In this document: positions 7,463 through 14,721 of the stretch, one piece after another
Numbering within the stretch: the stretch's first letter is position 1
How the letters are laid out: each line of letters begins with the position of its first letter
From: Candidatus Symbiobacter sp.
GTDB taxonomy: Bacteria; Pseudomonadota; Alphaproteobacteria; Elsterales; Elsteraceae
Direction of reading: 5' to 3'
DNA: 21,406 bases
Assembly: GCA_030054015.1 (NCBI GenBank)
Contig: JASGCR010000005.1
Location: 1-21,406 of the forward strand
Made by a program: the position numbers and the translations under genes
Notes under the pieces: model-generated
Databases searched by the model: none
What the model saw: the letters and a program-made list of their open reading frames with translations, nothing else
What the model was told of the DNA's origin: nothing

Positions 7463-7978
7463 TCACTCGGATGAACTATCGGCAAGTGATTTGAAATATT
7501 TACGAATCTTCTCATCTGGTATTAATTTATTGCGAATAATAACTTTTTGGCCACTCGGAAGGGTTCCGAGGGCATCATCCCAGGGCGACCCATCTGCATG
7601 TGTCATACGCGATAGCCTCATCGCATCCATATGACCATAATTATCCCAGATTGTTTTCAACAAGTTTCGTGTACGCTCATCTTTGGGGGGGGCTGACTCA
7701 TTCTTATTATCGTCAAAAGCCTTTGACGTGACGGCTCCCTTGCCATATTGCTTAAATTGTTGATACAGATTGGGAACAACCGGGCCATAATCCCATGCTT
7801 CAAAATCTTCTTTAATTAGAGGTCGACCAAACAATCCCAAATGCCATCCATGCGCAAAATAGATCAATTTTTGCAATTTCATGGGCGTAATCGGGTCTTG
7901 CCGATCCGTATCATTGGCGGCTTTATCAAGGAAATAATTTGCGATAGACGCGGCGGGATAAGGGGGTTTGTCTTCCAT
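7463..7978 (-). CDS. Panacea-domain (DUF4065, SocA/GepA-like) antitoxin
   Basis: 171 residues spanning a nearly complete Panacea domain. Hallmarks are MKLQKLIYFAHGWHLGLFG (33-51), EAWDYGPVVPNLYQQF (60-75) and the C-terminal LSRMTHADGSPWDDA (122-136). The family includes SocA, the ClpX proteolytic adaptor and antitoxin of Caulobacter SocB, and a wide set of antitoxins paired with unrelated toxins. The start at 7978 has AGGA about 9 nt upstream and a good promoter at 8025-8053. It is the first gene of the pair with the membrane protein and lies on the same strand as the Septu-like genes. Confidence 0.88.
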   Translation of the reverse strand: MEDKPPYPAASIANYFLDKAANDTDRQDPITPMKLQKLIYFAHGWHLGLFGRPLIKEDFEAWDYGPVVPNLYQQFKQYGKGAVTSKAFDDNKNESAPPKDERTRNLLKTIWDNYGHMDAMRLSRMTHADGSPWDDALGTLPSGQKVIIRNKLIPDEKIRKYFKSLADSSSE

Positions 7979-8024
7979 ATCGGAATCCTACATTAAACGG
8001 TACCATGGCCGCAACAGCAAATTT

Positions 8025-8053
8025 TTAATATTTAAGAATAAGAACAAGTTCAA
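8025..8053 (-). promoter_or_regulatory. Predicted promoter of the Panacea gene pair
   Basis: Minus-strand TTGAAC (plus 8048-8053) and TATTAA (plus 8025-8030), 17 nt apart, about 46 nt before the Panacea start codon. Both hexamers are four-of-six matches or better and the DNA around is AT-rich. Confidence 0.5.
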
Positions 8054-8070
8054 TTTACCTCGCCTGCGCC

Positions 8071-8101
8071 GACAAAACGCATAAAAACCAAGCGTTTTGT
8101 C
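8071..8101. repeat. 10-bp perfect inverted repeat
   Basis: GACAAAACGC at 8071-8080 and GCGTTTTGTC at 8092-8101 with an 11-nt A-rich spacer, just upstream of the Panacea promoter. It could be an operator or a transcript hairpin. There is no T-tract in the direction of acs transcription. Confidence 0.55.
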
Positions 8102-8157
8102 AAAAAAACGGCGCGGAGTCGGGGGCGGGGGCGGTTTTTGCTGTTTGCGGCGGCAAA

Positions 8158-8222
8158 TGAGGGGGCAAAGCAGCCCCCTCACACTCCTCCAATAAAGGGT
8201 TAAGGGTTTCACCCTTAACCCT
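8158..8222 (-). terminator. Tandem hairpins downstream of acs
   Basis: Two strong stems lie side by side: a 9-bp stem at 8158-8166/8173-8181 with loop AAAGCA, and an 11-bp stem AGGGTTAAGGG at 8196-8206 with CCCTTAACCCT at 8212-8222. Read from acs, the 11-bp stem comes first and is followed by TTTATT, a weak terminator tail. The pair looks like a dispersed palindromic element that may serve as the acs terminator. Confidence 0.45.
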
Positions 8223-8234
8223 CCCGATATTTAG

Positions 8235-8264
8235 ATATGCGTATATGCGTATATACGCATATAC
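8235..8264. repeat. 24-bp perfect palindrome in an alternating purine-pyrimidine tract
   Basis: Positions 8241-8264 are a perfect palindrome of 12-bp arms with no loop. The unit ATATGCGT occurs twice in tandem (8235-8242, 8243-8250). From 8235 to 8264 purines and pyrimidines alternate without exception for 30 nt, a composition that favours cruciform or Z-DNA. It lies 50 nt beyond the acs stop. Confidence 0.8.
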
Positions 8265-8314
8265 CCCAAGCGTCCACGAAGCGGGCGGCAAAGTTTCGCG
8301 CGCTATCGTCACAT

Positions 8315-10258
8315 CTATTTCACGCTCAGCCCGCGGCTGTTGGCGACAAGATCGGTTACCACCGCCGGGTCGGCCAGGGTGGACACATCGCCCAATTGAT
8401 CTGCTTCGCCGGCTGCGATTTTGCGCAGAATCCGCCGCATGATCTTGCCGGATCGGGTTTTGGGCAGGCCGGGGGCCCATTGAATGTGATCGGGGGTGGC
8501 AATGGCGGAAATCTCCTTGCGCACCCAGGCGATCAATTCTGCCCGCAAAGCATCCGTTGCCTCCACCCCCATTTTTAATGTGACATAGGCGTAAATCCCT
8601 TGGCCTTTAATCTCGTGGGGGAAACCGACCACGGCGGCCTCGGCGACTTTGGCATGAGAGACCAGAGCCGATTCCACCTCGGCGGTACCCAAACGATGCC
8701 CGGCCACATTGATCACATCATCGACGCGGCCCGTGATCCAATAATAACCATCGGCGTCGCGGCGACAGCCATCGCCGGTGAAATATTTGCCCTTATAGGT
8801 CGTGAAATAGGTCTCGATAAAGCGGCCATGGTCGCCGTAAATGGTGCGGGCTTGGCCGGGCCAGGAATCGTCTAAACACAGATTCCCCTCACACGCGCCG
8901 GTTAATTCCTTGCCCTCGGCATCGACAATCGAGGGTTTCACGCCAAAAAACGGCACCGTCGCCGAGCCTGGCTTTAACGGATTGGCATATGGCATCGAGC
9001 CGATCAAGGTCGCGCCCGTCTCGGTCTGCCACCAAGTATCCACCACCGGGCAACGCGACTCCCCGACCACGCGGTAATACCACAGCCAGGCTTCGGGGTT
9101 AATCGGCTCGCCCACCGTACCCAGTATCCGCAAGGATTTGCGCGAGGTTTTGGTGACTTTCTCATCGCCCTCGCGCATTAAGGCGCGAATGGCGGTGGGG
9201 GCGGTATAGAATATCGTAACTTTATGTTTATCAACCACGTCCCAAAAGCGCGATGAACTCGGCCAGGTGGGAACGCCTTCAAACATGATTTCGGTCGCGC
9301 CATTGGCGAGCGGCCCATACACCACATAGGAATGACCCGTCACCCAGCCCACATCGGCGGTACACCAGAATATATCGCCTTCCTGGTAGTCAAACATGGT
9401 TTGATGGGTATAGGACGCATAGACCAAATAGCCGCCAGTGGTGTGCAGCAAGCCCTTGGGCTTGCCGGTCGAACCCGACGTATATAATATAAAAAGCGGG
9501 TCCTCGGCATTCATCTCGGCATAGGGGCATTCGGCGGGATGCTTGGCGCATTCTTCGTGGAACCAATGATCGCGGGTTTGAGTCCACAAGACGGTGCCGC
9601 CGGTGTGACGCACCACCAAGACATTTTTGACCGATGGGCATTGGGCGAGGGCGGCATCGACATTTTGTTTTAACGGTACTTTTTTGCCGCCGCGCCAGCC
9701 TTCATCGGCGGTGATGAGAAACACCGAATCGCAGTCTTTGATCCGCCCCACCAACGAATCGGGTGAGAATCCGCCAAACACCACCGAATGCACCGCGCCA
9801 ATGCGGGCGCAGGCGAGCATGGCCATGGCCGCTTCGGGGATCATGGGCAGATAAATGGTGACGCGGTCGCCCTTGCGTACGCCCTTGGCTTTCATCACAT
9901 TGGCGAGGCGACACACTTGTTCATAAAGTTCCCGATAGGTGATGATGCGGCTGTCATTCGGGTTATCGCCTTCCCAAATAATCGCGGTTTGGCTGCCGCG
10001 CGTGCTAAGATGGCGGTCAAGGCAGTTATAAGCGACATTGAGCGAGCCATCGGCAAACCAATTAATTTTGACCTGACCGGTAAAATCGGTTTCTTTCACC
10101 CGCGTAAAGGGGTTAATCCAATCAAGCCGCATCGCCTGTTCGCCCCAAAATTTTTGCGGGTCATTGATCGAATTTTGATACAAAGTTTGATAAATTGTTT
10201 GGGTAATATGCGCCGTGCTGGGCGGGGTGTCGGAAAATTGGCGGATAACATCACTCAT
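8315..10258 (-). CDS. acs: Acetyl-CoA synthetase
   Basis: AMP-forming acetate-CoA ligase, which activates acetate through acetyl-AMP for the TCA cycle and biosynthesis. 647 residues, the usual length. Visible motifs are the N-terminal FWGEQA region, the P-loop YTSGSTGKPKG at 259-269, the acetate-pocket segment DTWWQTETG at 407-415 with W409, the hinge region YYWITGRVDDVINVAGHR (505-522), and the C-terminal PKTRSGK at 599-605, where K605 is the lysine reversibly acetylated in the family. GAGGAGA lies 8 nt before the start. It is a single gene, divergent from the channel gene, with a 177-bp gap in which no convincing promoter was seen by eye. Confidence 0.97.
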   Translation of the reverse strand: MSDVIRQFSDTPPSTAHITQTIYQTLYQNSINDPQKFWGEQAMRLDWINPFTRVKETDFTGQVKINWFADGSLNVAYNCLDRHLSTRGSQTAIIWEGDNPNDSRIITYRELYEQVCRLANVMKAKGVRKGDRVTIYLPMIPEAAMAMLACARIGAVHSVVFGGFSPDSLVGRIKDCDSVFLITADEGWRGGKKVPLKQNVDAALAQCPSVKNVLVVRHTGGTVLWTQTRDHWFHEECAKHPAECPYAEMNAEDPLFILYTSGSTGKPKGLLHTTGGYLVYASYTHQTMFDYQEGDIFWCTADVGWVTGHSYVVYGPLANGATEIMFEGVPTWPSSSRFWDVVDKHKVTIFYTAPTAIRALMREGDEKVTKTSRKSLRILGTVGEPINPEAWLWYYRVVGESRCPVVDTWWQTETGATLIGSMPYANPLKPGSATVPFFGVKPSIVDAEGKELTGACEGNLCLDDSWPGQARTIYGDHGRFIETYFTTYKGKYFTGDGCRRDADGYYWITGRVDDVINVAGHRLGTAEVESALVSHAKVAEAAVVGFPHEIKGQGIYAYVTLKMGVEATDALRAELIAWVRKEISAIATPDHIQWAPGLPKTRSGKIMRRILRKIAAGEADQLGDVSTLADPAVVTDLVANSRGLSVK

Positions 10259-10435
10259 GATTTTGTCTCCTCGTTACATATTCTTCGTTTTTGGTTATAT
10301 CTGTTCCCCAGGTCACATGACGCGCCAAGCTATGGTCTTTGGGTCGGGGGTCAGACTCTCGAATCGGGATCAAGGCAAGCAACATCTCTCACCTTTAACT
10401 CTATTCGACATGGTTACGATTGCAAGCGAGAAATA

Positions 10436-13093
10436 ATGTCAGGTCAATGTTTTTTTTACCATGGTCGCTGCGACCAATTGTTGCAGCAGCCCAGTCGGAC
10501 TGATTTTCCGAGCCAATGCTTGCGTTTTGGGCAGAGCGTAGGGTCGCCCGTTTTCGCCCTGGTACGCTCCCTGGTGCGTCCCCAGATACGCTTCCTGGTA
10601 CGTCCCCTGGGGCTGGCGGTGGGGATTGGGCTAATCGGGTTGGTTGGATTGGCTGGGTTGGTCGGGTCGGCTGGCAGGGTTGAGGCCTCAACGCTCAGCA
10701 GCACCGCCGAGGCGGTGATGCCAGCCTCGGCCGTGATACCGGCTTCGGCGATACACCGCCTGATCGATCCCGCCAAACCGAGCAACCTGACCAAAGCCGA
10801 AATCCAAGCCTTGATCAAAACCCTGGACGATCCGGCCAAACGCTTGGAATTTATTAGCCAGTTGCAAACCATCACCAATTTTGAAAAAAAAGCCGAATCC
10901 AAAGAAATGGCGGCGATCCCTGGCCTGGCCTTGGCCGTCTCATCATCGGTGATCGATGCGGCGGTTGAATTTGCCCAGGACCTGCGCGATGTCGGTCATG
11001 AAATCTGGAATTTCCAGGAAAATTGGCCGCGTTATCAAAATTATTTGCTGCAATATAGCCTTGATGACGACATCGCCCCCCTCATTCATCAGCGTTTGGG
11101 CTATTTGGCCGCCATGTTTGGCGTGGGCTTGGCGGTGGGGCGGTTGTTTCGCTCGGTCGCGGCTTTTCCCTTTGGGCGATGGATGCGGCGAATTTGGGCC
11201 AGAACGCGAAAGATTGTGGTGGCGGAGCCGCAATTTATGGCCAAAATCTCCATCTTGCCGTCGCTGCGCGAGGAAGTGTTTTCAGCCCTTGGCTTTGTCC
11301 TTGGTTATGCCGGGACGGCCCTGTTCTTGGATTTTGACCGGGCCTTACATGCCGCCTCGATTGCCCTGTTTGGAGCAGCCATGGCGGTGCGCGGCGCGCT
11401 CATCCTTATGCAAAGCATCTTATCGCCCGAAATTTCTCACAATTTTTTAAGCATCAGGCTTAGCCCGCGCCGCGTTTACGCCCTTAATCGCTGGCTGCAC
11501 CAGGTCATTGCCTTGGTGATTTATGGGGTGTTGGGCCTTGGCGTGTTGCGGTTAATCGAATTGCCCGCCATTTTGCGGGTTTTGGCCATCCATTTGATCG
11601 GTTTGCTGTTGTTGCTATTGGCCTATCGCGCTTTGTGGCAGTTGCGCCATTTTGGTCGGCGTCCCCATCGCCGACTCATGACCGGTTTGGGTGCCAGGGG
11701 CGAAGATAGCCCTGGTAAAGACAGTTCTGGTAAACCCTGGGCCAATCTATCCATTTTTAATCCCAATACCGAGCCAACCCGGCCCGCGCCCATCACATCC
11801 TCCCCGCTATCCCCAACCGCCCCCCAATCTGTGGCAACAAAAGTACAAGGCGAAAATGCCTCTGCCTCTGCCGCCGCTGCCGCCGCCCCCGAAGATGAGG
11901 ATGACGATCATACCGTCTTTTCCCGGGCTTATCATCGTTTGCAGCAAATCTGGTGGTTGGTGGCGGGATTTTATTTGACCATCGTCTATTTGGGTTGGGT
12001 GTTTGAATTTCATGGGGCCTTGATCGCCTTTTTGGAACAAAGCGGCATCACTTTATTGATCGCTTGGGGATCGCATTGGCTGTTGCGCGGGGTGGAATAT
12101 TATTTTGGCGGGCGGGGGGTTTTGGCGGTTCTGCCCCTGTCCAAAAAATTTGGGTTTTTGCGGCGGTTGCAATGGTACCTTCCGATCATCCGCCTGGGAT
12201 TACGTTGGTTTCTGCTGGGGAGTTGTTTGGTCTTTCTGCTCGAAGAATGGCGCGTCCCGGTCTTGGCCTGGCTGTTTTCAGGCACGCGTTGGGTGGTGAT
12301 GTGGCAGATTATTTCGATTATTCTCATCGTGATGGGGACGATTTTGCTGTGGGAGCTTATTTCGGCCTGGATCGAACATGCTTTGCGCGAGCATGAGCGA
12401 AAAATTGCCCGCGGCGAGTCACCCAAACGCGCCCGCACTTTATTGCCGATTTTGCGCAATGCCTTGTTGGTCGCCTTGGCTATTAGCGGCGGCATCTTTG
12501 TGTTGGGGCAATTGGGGGTGCATTCCAACACGATTTTGGCCGGGGCTGGGTTTATCTCGATCGGTTTGGGGTTTGGGGCGCAAACCATCATCCGCGACAT
12601 CATCACCGGCTTGTTCATTGTCATGGAAGACACCATCAATATCGGTGATTTGATCATGACCGATAACGTCAAAGGCACGGTCGAGGCCATGACTTTGCGC
12701 AATATTTGCCTGCGCGACAAAGATGGGGCCTTGCACACCATTCCGTTTAATCGGGTGGCCGCCGTCGCCAATTTTTCGCGCGATTATTCCATTTATCGGG
12801 TGACGATCAATGTGTCATTGCACAATGATGCCCAGAAAATTTTTGACATCATGACGTCAATCGACCGCGAATTGCGGGCAACCCCGCCCTTTGACACGAT
12901 GATTTTAGAGCCGATGATCATTGAAGGAGTCGAAAATTTCACCGAACATGGGGTGGTGATTGCGGGCGCGCAAAAAACCCTGGCGACACAACAATATGAT
13001 GTGTATCGCGCCTTTCACTTCCGTTTAATGAAGGCGTTCTCGGATCATCACATCAACCTGCCCGAACAGCATGTGGTGGTAAAGGGGGGGTGA
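10436..13093 (+). CDS. Large MscS-family mechanosensitive channel (YbiO-like)
   Basis: 885 residues from the ATG at 10436. A basic N-terminus with a duplicated 8-residue block leads into a Gly/Leu/Val-rich signal-like segment (about 58-84, probable cleavage after VEA). A soluble stretch (about 90-215) is followed by roughly eleven membrane helices and a charged, Ser/Pro/Ala-rich loop at about 415-490 ending in a run of Glu and Asp. The MscS core is at the C-terminus: pore helix TILAGAGFISIGLGFGAQ (near 700-715), then the beta domain starting DTINIGDLI and the cytoplasmic alpha-beta domain. It likely releases solutes on hypoosmotic shock. A longer frame from 9788 is antisense to acs and rejected; the true start is not certain. 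Confidence 0.88.
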   Translation: MSGQCFFYHGRCDQLLQQPSRTDFPSQCLRFGQSVGSPVFALVRSLVRPQIRFLVRPLGLAVGIGLIGLVGLAGLVGSAGRVEASTLSSTAEAVMPASAVIPASAIHRLIDPAKPSNLTKAEIQALIKTLDDPAKRLEFISQLQTITNFEKKAESKEMAAIPGLALAVSSSVIDAAVEFAQDLRDVGHEIWNFQENWPRYQNYLLQYSLDDDIAPLIHQRLGYLAAMFGVGLAVGRLFRSVAAFPFGRWMRRIWARTRKIVVAEPQFMAKISILPSLREEVFSALGFVLGYAGTALFLDFDRALHAASIALFGAAMAVRGALILMQSILSPEISHNFLSIRLSPRRVYALNRWLHQVIALVIYGVLGLGVLRLIELPAILRVLAIHLIGLLLLLLAYRALWQLRHFGRRPHRRLMTGLGARGEDSPGKDSSGKPWANLSIFNPNTEPTRPAPITSSPLSPTAPQSVATKVQGENASASAAAAAAPEDEDDDHTVFSRAYHRLQQIWWLVAGFYLTIVYLGWVFEFHGALIAFLEQSGITLLIAWGSHWLLRGVEYYFGGRGVLAVLPLSKKFGFLRRLQWYLPIIRLGLRWFLLGSCLVFLLEEWRVPVLAWLFSGTRWVVMWQIISIILIVMGTILLWELISAWIEHALREHERKIARGESPKRARTLLPILRNALLVALAISGGIFVLGQLGVHSNTILAGAGFISIGLGFGAQTIIRDIITGLFIVMEDTINIGDLIMTDNVKGTVEAMTLRNICLRDKDGALHTIPFNRVAAVANFSRDYSIYRVTINVSLHNDAQKIFDIMTSIDRELRATPPFDTMILEPMIIEGVENFTEHGVVIAGAQKTLATQQYDVYRAFHFRLMKAFSDHHINLPEQHVVVKGG
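10563..10610 (+). repeat. 24-bp tandem duplication inside the channel gene
   Basis: Two copies, 10563-10586 and 10587-10610, share the pattern TACGCT.CCTGGT.CGTCCCC and encode VRSLVRPQ and IRFLVRPL. The following 65 bp are also built from short GGNTTGG-type repeats that encode the Gly/Leu/Val core of the signal segment. Confidence 0.75.
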
Positions 13094-13113
13094 GAGCTGG
13101 TAAGGAATATTTT

Positions 13114-14082
13114 TCAATACCCACTCTCGGTTTGCACAATATTTGTTTGCGAAGAAAGGTTTTCGTGTTCGGGCTGGATATTAATTGTAAATATTTCACC
13201 ACTGTGGTTTCTAATTAATTTACACGTATTTTTGGATAATTGAAAATAAATTAAAATCGCATGGTGGATTGACAAGACAATGTCTTGTAATTCTTGATCT
13301 TCTTCTAGTTTTATAATATTAAGGCCTTTTTCTTGACATACATCCATCGCAATATGTCGAGAATGGGTGCTGGTTTGATTATGGTCGCTAAAATAACTCA
13401 CAATAGTTTCAGCAATTTTGTCCTTATTTTCGTTGCGGTAAAGCATATTTTCTTTTAACCATACAGCAACCATTTTGCGTGACCAATCAATGGCTTGAGC
13501 ACATTCGTTAATAAACGAAGGATGATAACGAGAAATGATCTGTTGCCATAATAGAATACTTACAGGATTTGCCTGTATTGATGCTACGGCCATTTCAAAT
13601 TCATCAAGTACGCCTTCGGCAGGGACGCCGCCAATTTGCGGATCGATTGGGCCTAAACTTGACTGCTTACCCATAATGATCGATTTTGCCGCACAAGCAA
13701 TCATCGTTCCCGCCGATAATGCCAATTGGGGTACGATAACTCGAATGTCCTTATCGAACATTTTCCAGAGATATTTAACGATTGCTTCGGTCGCCGCAAT
13801 TTCACCGCCTGGCGTATGTAATATTAAATCGAGGCCAAGTTTGCGGTCTAACTTATGAATATTAGCCATGAAACCGTTCATGTCCATATCATCAATCGAT
13901 AATCCTGTAACAGTGCCTGGCATCGCCAAAAAATTTGAATAATACGCAATCACGTTGCGATTTGTTTTGGCGTGCAATCTACGTACATAGTCACCAACTA
14001 CCGGCGAAGCAAAGCCTTCACTTACAGGCGGCGCACCAGCAGATCGAACGATTTTCTCGTAAATTTCCCGTCTCGATGGCAT
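13114..14082 (-). CDS. SDH-type serine protease, ClpP/crotonase fold
   Basis: 322 residues similar to the serine dehydrogenase proteinase family (PF01972-like). The ClpP-like core runs about 60-200: an oxyanion-loop LILHTPGGEIAATEA at 86-100, the nucleophile candidate S123 in ALSAGTMIACA, and SSLGPIDPQIGG at 141-152. The position where ClpP has its catalytic His is occupied by the GPIDPQ segment, as is usual in this family. Residues 200-322 are poorly conserved and helical. No signal peptide is seen, so it is probably cytoplasmic. It begins 3 nt after the stop of the small gene upstream. Its AT-rich sequence differs from the neighbours. The substrate is unknown; serine-dehydratase cleavage in the named family is not assumed here. 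Confidence 0.8.
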   Translation of the reverse strand: MPSRREIYEKIVRSAGAPPVSEGFASPVVGDYVRRLHAKTNRNVIAYYSNFLAMPGTVTGLSIDDMDMNGFMANIHKLDRKLGLDLILHTPGGEIAATEAIVKYLWKMFDKDIRVIVPQLALSAGTMIACAAKSIIMGKQSSLGPIDPQIGGVPAEGVLDEFEMAVASIQANPVSILLWQQIISRYHPSFINECAQAIDWSRKMVAVWLKENMLYRNENKDKIAETIVSYFSDHNQTSTHSRHIAMDVCQEKGLNIIKLEEDQELQDIVLSIHHAILIYFQLSKNTCKLIRNHSGEIFTINIQPEHENLSSQTNIVQTESGY

Positions 14083-14085
14083 TTT

Positions 14086-14331
14086 TTATTTTCCGCTTTG
14101 TGAGTGAATCGTCAGGCGAATATTCGGATCAACGAGAGTAAAGCGCTGAAAACGCCGTTGCGGCAAAGTACGGGGAATAGCGACAGGCGCAACCGAATAT
14201 TGCATAATCTTTTGCAAATCCACCTCACGCTGTTCTTGTGTCGCGCCACGCCCGTTTGCACGGTCGGCCTTTACCTTCTGCCAGGCGACCATTAGGATGT
14301 TTTGGTTTGATTGTAGGGCTTTTTCGGGCAT
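14086..14331 (-). CDS. Small basic protein paired with the protease, unknown function
   Basis: 81 residues, not recognised. AGGAG lies 8 nt before the start and a promoter with an extended -10 lies about 120 nt upstream, so this is a genuine gene and the first of a two-gene operon; its stop is separated from the protease ATG by 3 nt. The N-terminal half (about 8-46) looks helical and charged, and the C-terminal half is rich in Arg, Pro and Gln with likely beta strands. It could be a substrate adaptor, an inhibitor or a regulator of the protease. No membrane segment or known DNA-binding motif is visible. Confidence 0.7.
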   Translation of the reverse strand: MPEKALQSNQNILMVAWQKVKADRANGRGATQEQREVDLQKIMQYSVAPVAIPRTLPQRRFQRFTLVDPNIRLTIHSQSGK

Positions 14332-14670
14332 TTTCTCACTCCTGAACTACAAAATAATTGGCATAGTGCCATCGAGATTTCCATTGCGCGTATTTAAATT
14401 TAGACACACGACCAAATCATAGACAGCATCCCAAACCACCGAATTTTTTAGATTTTAGCATATTTTTATAGATTCGTCTAGAAAAAATCTGTTTATTGCT
14501 TGCCAAATCAGAAAAAATCGAACACCGCACGGGCGATCCGAAGCCGAGTCAGGGCGGCAAAACCGAAACGATACAAATACAAACCCCTCCCACTCCGCGA
14601 AAGAAGTATTGCTCACAATTTGGCAACGCAAGCGATGGAAAAAACTGCCCGCTATCGCCGTGCGGTCGCT
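14332..14670. other. Intergenic region between the protease operon and argB
   Basis: About 340 bp without a supported gene. The left part is AT-rich and carries the promoter at 14452-14480. The right part (about 14515-14670) is GC-richer and has open frames, but they have no ribosome binding sites and no recognisable product. It leads into the 17-bp repeats at the argB end. Confidence 0.5.
14452..14480 (-). promoter_or_regulatory. Predicted promoter of the small gene-protease operon
   Basis: Minus-strand TAGACG (plus 14475-14480) and TAAAAT (plus 14452-14457) are 17 nt apart, and TGC directly precedes the -10, an extended -10 motif. The leader would be roughly 115 nt. Confidence 0.45.
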
Positions 14671-14721
14671 CACCCCGTGGGTGCGGTCACCCCGTGGGTG
14701 AGGTCAGGCCGTGGGTGAGGT
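14671..14721. repeat. Three 17-bp tandem repeats overlapping the argB stop
   Basis: Units at 14671-14687, 14688-14704 and 14705-14721 follow the pattern CACCCCGTGGGTGAGGT with one to three differences. Each holds a CACCC/GGGTG inverted core. The third unit is inside the argB coding end, so the last ArgB residues are repeat-derived. Confidence 0.8.

Noticed and set aside
9788..10435. In-frame 5' extension of the channel gene
   Set aside because: It is antisense to the start of acs, has no ribosome binding site, and encodes no recognisable domain.
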